In this document: positions 9,738 through 18,557 of the stretch, one piece after another
Position numbering within the stretch: the stretch's first letter is position 1
How the letters are laid out: every line of letters begins with the position of its first letter
Virus record (IMG/VR): IMGVR_UViG_3300021511_000003
Coordinates: 124,001-188,000 of that record
DNA: 64,000 bases
Reading direction: 5' to 3' (one strand)
Source of the DNA: a virus
Notes under the pieces: generated by a model
Databases searched by the model: none
The model's input: only the letters and a program-made list of their open reading frames with translations
What the model was told of the DNA's origin: nothing
Program-made: the position numbers and the translations under genes

Positions 9738-10892
9738 ATGAAAATTTTAATATTGGGGTGCGATGGGTATATTGGAAATGCATTAACTCAACGACTTTTG
9801 AAAAAAGGTCATGAAGTTTTTGGCGTTGATAATTTTTTAAGAAGAGAATGGATTCATTCTGATATGGAATCTATATCAGCAATTCCTATACTTTCAATGG
9901 ATGAAAAAAAAGAATTATTTGAATCTATGGGTAAGTTCACATTTGCGTATTGTGATATTATGACGCAACCAGAAAAAATTGAAAATATCATTAGAGATGA
10001 GTGCCCAGGTACTATTGTTAATTTAGCTCACATACCATCAGGACCATATAGTCAAATTTCAAGAGAACATGCAAGCATCACACTTTTGAATAATTACATA
10101 GGAACTAATAATATATTATGGTTTATGAGACAATATTGTCCGAAGTGTCATTATGTCACAATTGGTACAACTGGAGAATATGATCATTATTCTAATATTG
10201 ATATCGAAGAAGGATATATTAAGATAAATCATAAAGGTAGAGAATCTGTAGAAATGATATATCCAAGACGTCCTGGTTCTATTTATCATTGTAGTAAAAC
10301 AGCATCTACATATTTGATTGATTTTCTTACAAGAGCATGGGATTTAAAATGTACTGATATTCAACAATCAGTTGTCTTTGGTGCATATACAGATGAAATT
10401 GATGAAACAAAAGTATTTAGTAGATTCGATAGTGATGAAGCTGGTGGAACTGTTGTGAATAGATTTATAGTTCAGGCTGTGCTGGGTGTACCTCTGACAG
10501 TTTATGGTGAGGGAAAACATCAAAGAGGTTTTCTTTCTTTGAACGATAGTATTCAAGCATTAGAAATAGCTATAAATCATGAAGCAGTCAATGGCAGGGT
10601 ACAAGTTTGGAATCAATTATCAGAATGGCATTCTATGAATGATATTGCTTTAATGGTTTCTGATGTTATTGGTGGAGTTAAAATTGATCATATTAAATCC
10701 CCAAGAAGTGAATATACAGGTGAGCATTATTATAAATATACTGTAAATATATTGAAGAATCTTGACTACAAACCAACGCGAAGTATTAAAAATGAGATAG
10801 AATATGTTTATAATATTCTAAAGCCATTATATGAAAGGGGTATGTTGGAGTGTTTAAGAAATGTTGTAAATCCAAAGATTACATGGAAATAA
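9738..10892 (+). CDS. sqdB: UDP-sulfoquinovose synthase homologue (SQD1/SqdB-like)
   Basis: Short-chain dehydrogenase/epimerase that in this family makes UDP-sulfoquinovose from UDP-glucose and sulfite. Seen: GCDGYIGNAL NAD-binding loop, VDNFLRREW, GTTGEYDHYSNIDIEEGYI, the catalytic SIYHCSKTAS (Y-x3-K), then QQSVVFGAYTDE, NRFIVQAVLGVPLTVYGEG and QRGFLSLNDSIQ, which follow plant and cyanobacterial SQD1 in order and spacing. 384 residues, full length. ATG follows AAAGAGG. Neighbouring sulfotransferases suggest a sulfur-rich glycan. Confidence 0.85.
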   Translation: MKILILGCDGYIGNALTQRLLKKGHEVFGVDNFLRREWIHSDMESISAIPILSMDEKKELFESMGKFTFAYCDIMTQPEKIENIIRDECPGTIVNLAHIPSGPYSQISREHASITLLNNYIGTNNILWFMRQYCPKCHYVTIGTTGEYDHYSNIDIEEGYIKINHKGRESVEMIYPRRPGSIYHCSKTASTYLIDFLTRAWDLKCTDIQQSVVFGAYTDEIDETKVFSRFDSDEAGGTVVNRFIVQAVLGVPLTVYGEGKHQRGFLSLNDSIQALEIAINHEAVNGRVQVWNQLSEWHSMNDIALMVSDVIGGVKIDHIKSPRSEYTGEHYYKYTVNILKNLDYKPTRSIKNEIEYVYNILKPLYERGMLECLRNVVNPKITWK

Positions 10893-10896
10893 TATT

Positions 10897-11481
10897 ATGA
10901 TTATCACAGCACCGCATGAACGAATATTGGAAATGTCAGCAAACTGGATTTCTCAAGATGAAAAGAGAGTTCTAGAAATTTTTTGTCATAGAGGAGAATT
11001 TGCAGATTATTTAAGAAAACGAAATATAAAAAATTATGTAGGCACTGATCCACTACAAAGAAACGTTGATATAGCAAATTTGAATATATCAGACTATAGA
11101 TTTTTATGTGTTGATATTAGAGAAAATTATCATTATTTAAGAAAAGTATCGTTGATTGTTGCCTTTAATTATTTACAGACTGTACGAGATGATTTGGAAT
11201 TAATTAATAATATCAAACCAAATACTAAACTGATTTTCTCTGTTCCAAATATTGAGGTTGAAGGTTGTAAGAGATGGTATGATCTTGAAGGGTGGGAAGA
11301 AAGATTTAAACCATATATTAATATAAATAAGATCATTACATTTCAGAATCCATTAAGAAAAATTAAACAAACATTTCTTTTTAAAGGCACAAGAAATGAA
11401 TATATTGTTAAAAATAAATTACAGGTTTTTCAACATGTCAAATTTGATATGACAGCTAAGATGATAAAAGGGAGACGATGA
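10897..11481 (+). CDS. Class I SAM-dependent methyltransferase-like protein
   Basis: RVLEIFCHRGEFADYLRKR corresponds to motif I, YVGTDPLQRNVDIA to the acidic second strand, and LIVAFNYLQTVRD to motif IV of a Rossmann methyltransferase. About 195 residues, on the short side. Lies between the sulfoquinovose synthase and a second sulfotransferase, so sugar O-methylation is a reasonable guess. Confidence 0.6.
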   Translation: MIITAPHERILEMSANWISQDEKRVLEIFCHRGEFADYLRKRNIKNYVGTDPLQRNVDIANLNISDYRFLCVDIRENYHYLRKVSLIVAFNYLQTVRDDLELINNIKPNTKLIFSVPNIEVEGCKRWYDLEGWEERFKPYININKIITFQNPLRKIKQTFLFKGTRNEYIVKNKLQVFQHVKFDMTAKMIKGRR

Positions 11482-11484
11482 TAT

Positions 11485-12144
11485 ATGGTGCAAATATTAA
11501 TTTTAGGATTTCAATCATCAGGTACAAGTATTGTAAGGAAAATACTTACAACTCATCCACATATAAAAGGTATATTTTGTGATAAATTTTTATTGAAAAA
11601 GTATGATTTTAAAGACAAAATTATTGCATATTTAGATCAAAAATTTAATAATTCAAAGTGTAATTGGGGAGAAATAATATCATATTATGATATTAATGAA
11701 GGTATTGAACCAATTGAATATTGTAGAAAATGGAATGAATATTTTTTACCAACAGCTAAAATAATTCATATAGTTAGACATCCTTTAGATGTGGCTGCGA
11801 GAATTAGAAATATTAAAGGTGTGAAACAAAAAGAACCACTTGAATTATACTCAAATAGTATGAGAAGAATTGTACCAAAGCTTTGCGGTATGAAAAATGT
11901 TATGACAATTAAATATGAAGATTTATTATTAGATCCTGATTTAATTATACCACGCATATTTAATTTTTGTGGTTTAAGTGATGATATTGATTTTAGAGCT
12001 TTAATGAAAGTAAATAAAAATATTGATATATTGAACCCATCTGGTGTTTTTATACATCAATTTAAAAAACAACCTATACCACAAGTAGATTTATCAAGCA
12101 CTTATCAAGTATTAAATCAATATCTTTCTGGAGAAATATATTAA
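11485..12144 (+). CDS. Sulfotransferase-family P-loop protein
   Basis: VQILILGFQSSGTSIVRKIL is the PAPS-binding loop and IHIVRHPLDVAARIRN the 3'-phosphate-binding segment. TIKYEDLLLDP is also typical of the family. 219 residues. Second such gene in this cluster. Start at ATG preceded by GGGAGACGATGAT. Confidence 0.75.
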   Translation: MVQILILGFQSSGTSIVRKILTTHPHIKGIFCDKFLLKKYDFKDKIIAYLDQKFNNSKCNWGEIISYYDINEGIEPIEYCRKWNEYFLPTAKIIHIVRHPLDVAARIRNIKGVKQKEPLELYSNSMRRIVPKLCGMKNVMTIKYEDLLLDPDLIIPRIFNFCGLSDDIDFRALMKVNKNIDILNPSGVFIHQFKKQPIPQVDLSSTYQVLNQYLSGEIY

Positions 12145-12256
12145 ATTAAAAGGTGCTTAAATAAATGGTTTATTGGATAACTGGTAAATCGAGTTCGCCA
12201 AAAAAAGAATGGAGAACCTGATCATGAAGAAATGATGTGCGAAGGATAAACTATTA

Positions 12257-12278
12257 TTTTAGAACAAAATATAAATAC
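12257..12278 (+). promoter_or_regulatory. Conserved AGAACA-TATAAATA promoter-like motif
   Basis: TTTTAGAACAAAATATAAAT belongs to a motif found at least nine times in the window, in front of genes and tRNAs. The 3' half resembles the T4-type late promoter TATAAATA. Not tested experimentally. Confidence 0.5.
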
Positions 12279-12289
12279 AGAGGGCGATG

Positions 12290-12533
12290 ATAGATGTAGT
12301 CAAGAGGCTACACACCAATTTAAAAATGGTAAATGGTGTTGTAGTAAACATGTCCTATGCGAAGAAAGATGATTAGTAATTTTACAAAAGAAAAAAATGA
12401 AAAATGAATCTATAGAATCTAAAAAAAGAAGATGTGAAAAACTTTAAGAAGATATTTAAAGAGTCTGTAAAGAACGGCATGCATAAAGAGAGTGTTAGAG
12501 AGAAAATTAAAAAAGATCTTGGGAGTATTATAA
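12290..12533 (+). pseudogene. Decayed HNH/zinc-knuckle endonuclease remnant
   Basis: The stretch around 12330-12362 repeats a piece of the intact HNH gene (encoding QFKNGKWCCSK) nearly base for base, but stops and shifts surround it. The remaining DNA to 12533 has Lys-rich broken frames (KIKKDLGSI). No intact gene is seen between 12145 and 12533. Confidence 0.55.
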
Positions 12534-13229
12534 ATGGGATATCCTAAAAATCCTAATACTATAATTATAAAAAACAATTTTTATAAATCTGGACTGAGTG
12601 AATTGCAAGTATGGAATTACTATCAGAGTGTTAAAGCTCGATTCCTTCAAACAACGAAAAATAGAGATTTATCTGTTTTAATAATGACTGAATTAAATAA
12701 ACCTATAATAAGAAGAAATGTTGGTGGAAAAACTATAAGAATAACACCACAAAATTATGATAAGATTATAACGGGAAGAACAATCGGATTTTATTCTGCT
12801 ATGACTTCAATAGAGCAATATGGTATTATTGATGTTGATATCGATCCAGGAGATGGATTTCATTGGGCAAAAAAAGTTACAGCGGATGTTTATAATTTTG
12901 TTATGGATAAAATGCCTCTTGTAAGAAAAGTTCATATTATTTTTACTGGTAAGACTTCGTTTCATATTATCTGTGATTTTGGAAGAAAAATGAGAATTGA
13001 CACAATTAGATTTTTATTAAAAAAATTTCTTCAAAATTCAGAATTAAGTAAAGCATATACAATTGAAGCAAAAAGAAGACCAGGTATCCCGAATTTAGAT
13101 TTATCACCAAATAAAGTAAGAGGGAACTATATTACATTACATTCCTTGTCAATTATTGGTTTACGATGTATGGAAGTTCCTTATACACAACTTAAAAATT
13201 TTAATCCTATTAAGGGGAGAATAAAATAA
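12534..13229 (+). CDS. LigD-like archaeo-eukaryotic primase/polymerase domain
   Basis: IIDVDIDPGDGFHWAKKV carries the two catalytic Asp of AEP primases in the LigD-pol arrangement. VHIIFTGKTSFHIICDF gives the KTS(x)H basic motif, and EAKRRPGIPNLDLSPNKVR the third motif. 231 residues, close to an isolated LigD polymerase domain. The family makes RNA/DNA primers or fills gaps in end joining. Overlaps the next gene by 1 base. Confidence 0.75.
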   Translation: MGYPKNPNTIIIKNNFYKSGLSELQVWNYYQSVKARFLQTTKNRDLSVLIMTELNKPIIRRNVGGKTIRITPQNYDKIITGRTIGFYSAMTSIEQYGIIDVDIDPGDGFHWAKKVTADVYNFVMDKMPLVRKVHIIFTGKTSFHIICDFGRKMRIDTIRFLLKKFLQNSELSKAYTIEAKRRPGIPNLDLSPNKVRGNYITLHSLSIIGLRCMEVPYTQLKNFNPIKGRIK

Positions 13230-13957
13230 TGGATTTAAAGTTTGAGATATTATATGATTTAGTTAAAACGGGATATATTCCTGTTAGTGAGATATCATTT
13301 TATACGTCACCCAGTGTGAAGAAAATTATAAAACAAACCCCGCTTGTAACAAAAAACGAATTTGTTAATAAAATGATACCAGGAGATATAGTTGTAGCAT
13401 TTTCTGCAAAGAAGCAATTTATTAAAACAAAACATGCCAAGTTTATGGCTAAATTAATGGCGACAGCTCAAGGAACGCCTTATACGTCTTCTAAGATGGT
13501 TATAGATAAAAATCATGTTGCAGGTTACGGAATACAAATTATTGATAAACCTGAAGAAAATAAAATAACGGTTAAATCACTAAAACAATTTGTTTCGGCA
13601 AGACCAGAGATGATGTTGCTTCGTATTCCAGAATTAACTGATGCACATATAAAGAAATCTATATCGTTTATAAGAAAAAGAATTGGTTTATCATATAATT
13701 CTTCTGCTTTGTTTAAAACTGCATGGAATAGATTAGTAGGTAGAAAACTTATACCATTAATGAAAGATAAACCTTTGAAACCCGATGAAGTTAATGCGAT
13801 ACAAGAACCATTATTTTGTAGTAATTTGATAACTTTAGCATTGATTTCTGCTGGTTTTACTAAGAGATTTAACAACAAAAATACATGGGATACATGGCCA
13901 AGAGATTTTATTATTTCTGATTTGACTAGAAAAATATGTAGAGTAGATTATACATAA
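13229..13957 (+). CDS. Permuted papain-like (YiiX/NlpC-P60 type) protein
   Basis: PGDIVVAFSAKK, a His in MVIDKNHVAGYGI, and later LFCSNLITLALISAGF with a Cys give the His-then-Cys order of permuted papain-fold amidases (YaeF/YiiX, C92). These act on peptidoglycan peptides or acyl/thioester bonds; here the substrate is unknown. No signal peptide. Start ATG after GGGGAG. Confidence 0.6.
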   Translation: MDLKFEILYDLVKTGYIPVSEISFYTSPSVKKIIKQTPLVTKNEFVNKMIPGDIVVAFSAKKQFIKTKHAKFMAKLMATAQGTPYTSSKMVIDKNHVAGYGIQIIDKPEENKITVKSLKQFVSARPEMMLLRIPELTDAHIKKSISFIRKRIGLSYNSSALFKTAWNRLVGRKLIPLMKDKPLKPDEVNAIQEPLFCSNLITLALISAGFTKRFNNKNTWDTWPRDFIISDLTRKICRVDYT

Positions 13958-14020
13958 GAATGTTTATATAGTAAAATAATTAATGTGTTGAAAAGATAAA
14001 TATTTTGGAGAGGGGTGGTT

Positions 14021-14935
14021 ATGAAAATATCAAAAAAAATACATTGTGATAATATTATTATTTGTAAGAAAGATAGAATGCAAAAAGAGATTGATAGAAA
14101 ATTCAATGCACCAATATCAGTTGATGCTCTGTTATCAAGATTCCCATTAAATTATAGAAAAGACCCACCTGATAAACGAGATTATAAATTTTCTACTATT
14201 AAATCTAATGCTGATGTAAAACTTAAAGCACCACCTTTTATTGATCATTCGGATAGAATGTCAACGATAAAAAACCAAGGACGATTAGGGAGTTGTGTTG
14301 CTTTTGCTGTTACTGCTATGAAAGAATGGCAAGAACAAACTGAGCACGAACAAGAAGTATCTGAAGGAAAAAGAGATACAAGAAAAGAACAAGAATATAA
14401 TCTTTCAGAATCTTGGATATATTGGAAAGCTAAAGAAATTGATGCATGGCCAGATGAAGAAGGAACATCTATTCGTTATGCTATGCAAATTTTAAAAAAT
14501 CATGGGGTACCGACTGAAAAGGGTTGGGTGTATGATGATAAAAATTATGGCGAACCAAAACGATGGGCCAAAATGGTCGCAAAATGGTCATTAATTGATT
14601 CATATTGGAGAATTGAGAATCTCGAAGATTTACAATCGGCATTGTTAAATGGACCAGTACCAATTGGGGTTCCAGTTTTTTATGAATTTTTCTATCCTGG
14701 TTTTGAAGGAATTATTAGACTACCTAAAAACCCGAATAATATGTATGGTGGTCATGCTGTATGTGCTGTTGGATATAATAATGAAGATAGATTGATAAAA
14801 TTTAAGAATAGTTGGGGAAGTGATTGGGGTCAACAAGGATATGGTTATTTGACTTATGCATACATAAAGAATTATTTATGGGATGCTTGGGCATGTAAGG
14901 ACCTAAAAGTAACAAGAGAAATGTTAAAACGATAA
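14021..14935 (+). CDS. Papain family (C1A) cysteine protease
   Basis: Catalytic set visible: NQGRLGSCVAFAV (Gln and Cys), GGHAVCAVGY (His), FKNSWGSDWGQQGYGYL (Asn). A region of roughly 60 residues precedes the catalytic domain, including KDPPDKRDYKF, often seen before phage and bacterial C1A domains. ATG 14021 is preferred to the in-frame GTG 14015 because of the GGAGAGGGG box. Role could be virion maturation or attack on host proteins. Confidence 0.85.
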   Translation: MKISKKIHCDNIIICKKDRMQKEIDRKFNAPISVDALLSRFPLNYRKDPPDKRDYKFSTIKSNADVKLKAPPFIDHSDRMSTIKNQGRLGSCVAFAVTAMKEWQEQTEHEQEVSEGKRDTRKEQEYNLSESWIYWKAKEIDAWPDEEGTSIRYAMQILKNHGVPTEKGWVYDDKNYGEPKRWAKMVAKWSLIDSYWRIENLEDLQSALLNGPVPIGVPVFYEFFYPGFEGIIRLPKNPNNMYGGHAVCAVGYNNEDRLIKFKNSWGSDWGQQGYGYLTYAYIKNYLWDAWACKDLKVTREMLKR

Positions 14936-14966
14936 ACACTTATTGTACAACTACAAAGGAGTATAA

Positions 14967-15998
14967 ATGAGAACACTTTGGTTATTTAGATCGAATATTA
15001 AAGAACTTGAATACTATCATGAATATAAAAATCTAAAAGTATTTGAAAGAAAATGTCATGATTTTTATTTACTTTTTCCTCTGTGGTTGCTTCGAAATGA
15101 TTATTTTGATAAAGTAATTATATGGAGATTGTCAGATAAGGTTCATTCTGATATTACTTTTGATATCAACGGAAAGAAATATATTCAAAGATGGGTTCGT
15201 AGTTTAGTTAAAGTTTTTAAAGAACCACCTCCAACTGTATCATTATGGCGAGGTGGTTTTAGAGAATATGATGCAATAACCAAAACTGACCATAATCTTG
15301 GAATTAAAATGTACTTGGGTACAGGTAAAAGGACATATCCACAGTATGGTGGTATATACGATGTAATTTTTCAAGAAGATAAAAAGGATTTTAATAATAA
15401 ATTTCTCTGTATGCCATTTTATAAAACAGCTTCTCCGTATATATTTTATGAAAAAAAGGAATGTGAAAAGATATGGGATATTTGTTGGCCATGTAATTTT
15501 TCACAAATAAGTCAGAAGGGTCAAGAAGAGTTTATTAAAGTAATATCAAATAGTTCTGATGATCGATTCCAAAAACTAAAAATTGTACATTGTGGAAATA
15601 AACCAAAAGTTGGTAAAAAATTATGTGAAAAGTATGATGTAACTAATATTGAATTTATGGGATGGCAAACAAGGAATGAATTATGTGATGTATTAAATAG
15701 AAGTAAATTTGGTTTGTGTATGAGCAATAGAAAGGATGGGTGCCCAAGAATTGCAACCGAAATATTAATGACAAAAACTCCTATGATTATTAGTGAAAAA
15801 ACACGATTACTCAATATATATAAAAAGAGAGGTGTTGTTGATGTTAATATAGAAAATATAGAATATAGAATTTTGTGGGCACTAGAACATTATGAAGACT
15901 TCAAAAAAGAAGTTGTATATGCTATAGATGAAACACTATCTTTTGAAAAAATATGCCAAAAAAATATTAATAGGTGGAAAGAAGAACTAAAAATATAA
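14967..15998 (+). CDS. Putative GT-B glycosyltransferase
   Basis: 343 residues. The end SKFGLCMSNRKDGCPRIATEILMTKTPMIIS follows the GT4 donor-site logic (small-residue loop, E, then T/P-rich strand). NIEFMGWQTRNELCDVLN resembles the preceding GT4 segment. Start after AAAGGAG. Last plus-strand gene before a terminator. Confidence 0.6.
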   Translation: MRTLWLFRSNIKELEYYHEYKNLKVFERKCHDFYLLFPLWLLRNDYFDKVIIWRLSDKVHSDITFDINGKKYIQRWVRSLVKVFKEPPPTVSLWRGGFREYDAITKTDHNLGIKMYLGTGKRTYPQYGGIYDVIFQEDKKDFNNKFLCMPFYKTASPYIFYEKKECEKIWDICWPCNFSQISQKGQEEFIKVISNSSDDRFQKLKIVHCGNKPKVGKKLCEKYDVTNIEFMGWQTRNELCDVLNRSKFGLCMSNRKDGCPRIATEILMTKTPMIISEKTRLLNIYKKRGVVDVNIENIEYRILWALEHYEDFKKEVVYAIDETLSFEKICQKNINRWKEELKI

Positions 15999-16020
15999 GC
16001 CCCCATAAGACTTATATTTT
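15990..16020. terminator. Bidirectional hairpin between convergent genes
   Basis: AAAATATAAG and CTTATATTTT form a 10-bp stem around an 11-base loop, with A- and T-rich flanks. It lies exactly where the plus-strand transferase and a minus-strand gene meet. Confidence 0.6.
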
Positions 16021-16038
16021 ACAACCAGTGGTTGATTG

Positions 16039-16626
16039 TTAAGGATTCATAACATATTCTTTCACTAACTTGGGGATTTTGTTCATTTGTTTTATTTGCT
16101 TTTTAAGAAATATTTCAGTATTATAATTGTCTGTTTCAACTGCTGAAATATACATCATTTTAGTCATTGGCCATAGTAATGCTTTAATGGTCTTCTCTGA
16201 AATAGGACCAAGAATATTTCTAACACCGAGGTCAATCATATTGAGTCTTTTAAATAACCACATGTTATGAATGATCATATTAGTAAGTTTGTTATGCGGT
16301 AGAGGCCCATTTTTGTACATGATATCGTATTCTTTTTCTCGTAATTCAGTTAATCGTTCTTTTCTTGTTTGATGTTCCTCAGCATCAAATTTATTTGGTA
16401 GTTTTCCAGTTTTATTCCATCTTTCTTCATCGCTTCTTAATTTTTGAAGCATTGTATGTGCCTCATCTCTTTTTTTATCAGCTTCTTCCAATGAGTTGAC
16501 TATTAGTCTATAAATAGTTAATGCTTCCCCATAATTGTCGATTATAAAATTAACTCGATCTTCTATACTACCATAATGGAAGTCCGTACTGGTTAAGTCT
16601 TTAACTACGTTATAAACATCTTGCAT
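16039..16626 (-). CDS. Hypothetical helical protein
   Basis: 195 residues, charged, with a long predicted helix in the middle (EEADKKRDEAHTMLQKLRSD...). ATG follows AGGAGG. No family recognised. The promoter-like TTAATATATATAG element lies about 36-48 bases upstream of its start. Confidence 0.6.
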   Translation of the reverse strand: MQDVYNVVKDLTSTDFHYGSIEDRVNFIIDNYGEALTIYRLIVNSLEEADKKRDEAHTMLQKLRSDEERWNKTGKLPNKFDAEEHQTRKERLTELREKEYDIMYKNGPLPHNKLTNMIIHNMWLFKRLNMIDLGVRNILGPISEKTIKALLWPMTKMMYISAVETDNYNTEIFLKKQIKQMNKIPKLVKEYVMNP

Positions 16627-16661
16627 AATAAATTCCTCCTTTAATGTTTTATATTCATTAA

Positions 16662-16674
16662 TTAATATATATAG
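16662..16674. promoter_or_regulatory. TTAATATATATAG element
   Basis: One of several exact copies of TTAATATATATAG in intergenic positions (also 17234, 28770, 53438, 56595). Here it lies upstream of the minus-strand gene at 16626. Near-palindromic, so direction is unclear. Confidence 0.4.
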
Positions 16675-16710
16675 AATATAAAAAAATAAATAAAAAAAGT
16701 TTTATTAAAA

Positions 16711-16737
16711 AATAAGGAATCGAATTAATTCCTTATT
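16711..16737 (-). terminator. Rho-independent terminator
   Basis: AATAAGGAAT pairs with ATTCCTTATT over a 7-base loop. On the minus strand it is followed by TTTTTT, just past the stop of the gene ending at 16748. Confidence 0.75.
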
Positions 16738-16747
16738 TTAGATGCAG

Positions 16748-17173
16748 TTATACTTGATCTGGTACCGGCATTTCCTCTTTACTCTCATTGAAATTCTTAT
16801 AAAGGATATATGTGAGAATTACCGTTCCGATGCTAGCTGTTGCTGTACCGACACCAACGAATACTTTTTTAACCGATAGTGTGGCTGGTTTTTTCTCACC
16901 GACATCTTTTTTCGGTGCTGTCTTGGTCTTCCTGGAGAAGAATTTTCTAACTTTAATCCATTTGGTTTCTCTTTTGGACCGGATGTATTCAGCTTTTTCT
17001 GAAAGATATTTATTCTCTGCTTTCTTCAGGCGAGTATTGGCAGCCTTTAAAAGTTTCTTTCGAAGAGCTATGTCTTTTTCACCGGTGGCAGTTTTCAACA
17101 TCATTTTTGCCTTTTTGACAGATGTTCGTGCTTTTTCTACTTTTAATTTCAAACTTTGTAAATGGTTTTCCAT
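16748..17173 (-). CDS. Coiled-coil protein with C-terminal membrane anchor
   Basis: About 140 residues. The Lys/Ala-rich N-terminal part (VEKARTSVKKAKMMLKTA...) is helical. A hydrophobic stretch VFVGVGTATASIGTVILTYI near the C-terminus could be one membrane segment. ATG at 17173 (MENHLQ) is chosen because AGGAG lies just before it. Base composition is richer in GC than the neighbours. Function unknown. Confidence 0.6.
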   Translation of the reverse strand: MENHLQSLKLKVEKARTSVKKAKMMLKTATGEKDIALRKKLLKAANTRLKKAENKYLSEKAEYIRSKRETKWIKVRKFFSRKTKTAPKKDVGEKKPATLSVKKVFVGVGTATASIGTVILTYILYKNFNESKEEMPVPDQV

Positions 17174-17233
17174 GGTTAAACTCTCCTTTTGTAAAGTAGT
17201 GGAATAAATAAGTAAATATTTATATTTCACTAA

Positions 17234-17246
17234 TTAATATATATAG
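17234..17246. promoter_or_regulatory. TTAATATATATAG element in a divergent promoter region
   Basis: Exact copy of the element, between a minus-strand gene and queC. Downstream on the plus strand is TGTATAATGG, a good sigma-70-like -10 box at about 17256, and further on AGGAACATAAT. Confidence 0.45.
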
Positions 17247-17361
17247 TTAACTTTTGTATAATGGATTGAAATATAAGATTTTATTATTAATTTTAGGAAC
17301 ATAATAATGAAAGTAATTTTAAATGATTTTGATAAATCGAATAAAAAATGAAAGGAAATTT

Positions 17362-17952
17362 ATGAGTGAATTTGTTATACCACCCAAACAAAAAAATGTT
17401 GTAATACTTTATAGCGGAGGAGCTGATAGTGTTCTAATGTTAAAACTCGCTCAAATGTCAAGTAGAAGTCCTCATTGTATTTTAATTGATTATGAACAAA
17501 AAAATATTGCTGAATTAGTTTTCGCCAAAAAACAATTAGATAAATGGGGAATTATACATCAAACAATCAAAATTGAAAATTTAAATGTTAATAGTGGACT
17601 AACCGGCGATTTAGTTGAATCACAATATAAAGATGTTCATGATATGCATGTTCCAGCAAGAAACACAATTTTTATTGCTCTTGCAATGAGTGTTGCTGAA
17701 AGTAAGAATATTGATGAAGTTTGGTATGGAGCGGATTATTCAGATCGTGAAAATTTATTTCCGGATTGTTACCAAGAATATGTTGTAAAAATGAATGAAA
17801 TGATGAAAGTTTCAGGACCAAAACCAATTAAATTAGTAGCTCCATTATTGGGTATGTCAAAAGAATTGATTCTTGAAATGCTTGATTGTTGTTGGGGTAT
17901 TGAAAATAACGATTTATATAGTGGTTATGAAGCACTCACAACATCTGAATAG
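17362..17952 (+). CDS. queC: 7-cyano-7-deazaguanine (preQ0) synthase QueC
   Basis: ATP-dependent conversion of 7-carboxy-7-deazaguanine plus ammonia to preQ0. LYSGGADSVLML is the PP-loop, VPARNTIFIALAMSVAE the conserved QueC block, and WYGADYSDRENLFPDC the next. The family's C-terminal CxxC zinc site appears reduced (LDCCWG only), so metal binding may differ. ATG at 17362 follows AAAGGAA. Stops with TAG. With queE and the dpdA-like gene it implies 7-deazaguanine modification of phage DNA. Confidence 0.9.
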   Translation: MSEFVIPPKQKNVVILYSGGADSVLMLKLAQMSSRSPHCILIDYEQKNIAELVFAKKQLDKWGIIHQTIKIENLNVNSGLTGDLVESQYKDVHDMHVPARNTIFIALAMSVAESKNIDEVWYGADYSDRENLFPDCYQEYVVKMNEMMKVSGPKPIKLVAPLLGMSKELILEMLDCCWGIENNDLYSGYEALTTSE

Positions 17953-18016
17953 AAACTAAGACTTATCATTATGATAATTGTTCTTACAAAGATTGAAAAA
18001 ATAAGGAGAGTAACTA

Positions 18017-18214
18017 ATGAATGCTAAATTTAATATTAATAAAGGTGTACAAACAGGAACGATCATTAAAGAAAATAATAAAACAGTTTGGGTTAAATTT
18101 AAATATAAAAAGAATATTGCCGAAAAAGGAGCTGAAGCTCTTTATAAAAAATTTACAACTGTTATTAAACGTCATAAAATTAAACATAATGTAGTAATGG
18201 AGGAAGGCATCTAA
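18017..18214 (+). CDS. Small hypothetical basic protein
   Basis: 65 residues, with a beta-rich middle (VQTGTIIKENNKTVWVKFKYK) that resembles small KOW/SH3-like barrels. Good AAGGAG. Overlaps the next start (TAATG). Function unknown. Confidence 0.6.
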   Translation: MNAKFNINKGVQTGTIIKENNKTVWVKFKYKKNIAEKGAEALYKKFTTVIKRHKIKHNVVMEEGI

Positions 18215-18555
18215 TGGATTTCAATGAATATCAAAGAGAATGTAGAAAAACAGATGTTGGTACTGCAGCACAAAATTGTTTGGAACCTGGTTGGTTATAT
18301 TATGCTCTTGGGATTTCTGGAGAAGCTGGTGAAATGACAGAAAAAATCAAGAAACTTTTTAGAGATAAAAATGGAATCGTTGATGGTGAATTCAGATTAC
18401 ATTTGGTTAAAGAAATTGGAGACCAAATGTGGTATCAAGCTAGATTGTTGGATCAATTTGATATTAAATATGAGGATGTTGCAAAACATAATGTTAAAAA
18501 ACTTTTAGATAGACTTAAAAGAAATAAACTACATGGGGATGGAGATGTGAGATAA
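18214..18555 (+). CDS. MazG-like nucleotide pyrophosphohydrolase
   Basis: GISGEAGEMTEKIKKLFRD gives the E-x-x-E helix and LVKEIGDQMWYQARLLDQF the E-x-x-D helix that bind magnesium in the all-alpha NTP-PPase family. 113 residues, usual for phage MazG-like enzymes. These hydrolyse (d)NTPs to monophosphates, cleaning or shaping the nucleotide pool, and can also lower ppGpp. Neighbours are queC and dCMP deaminase. Confidence 0.85.
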   Translation: MDFNEYQRECRKTDVGTAAQNCLEPGWLYYALGISGEAGEMTEKIKKLFRDKNGIVDGEFRLHLVKEIGDQMWYQARLLDQFDIKYEDVAKHNVKKLLDRLKRNKLHGDGDVR

Positions 18556-18557
18556 CG

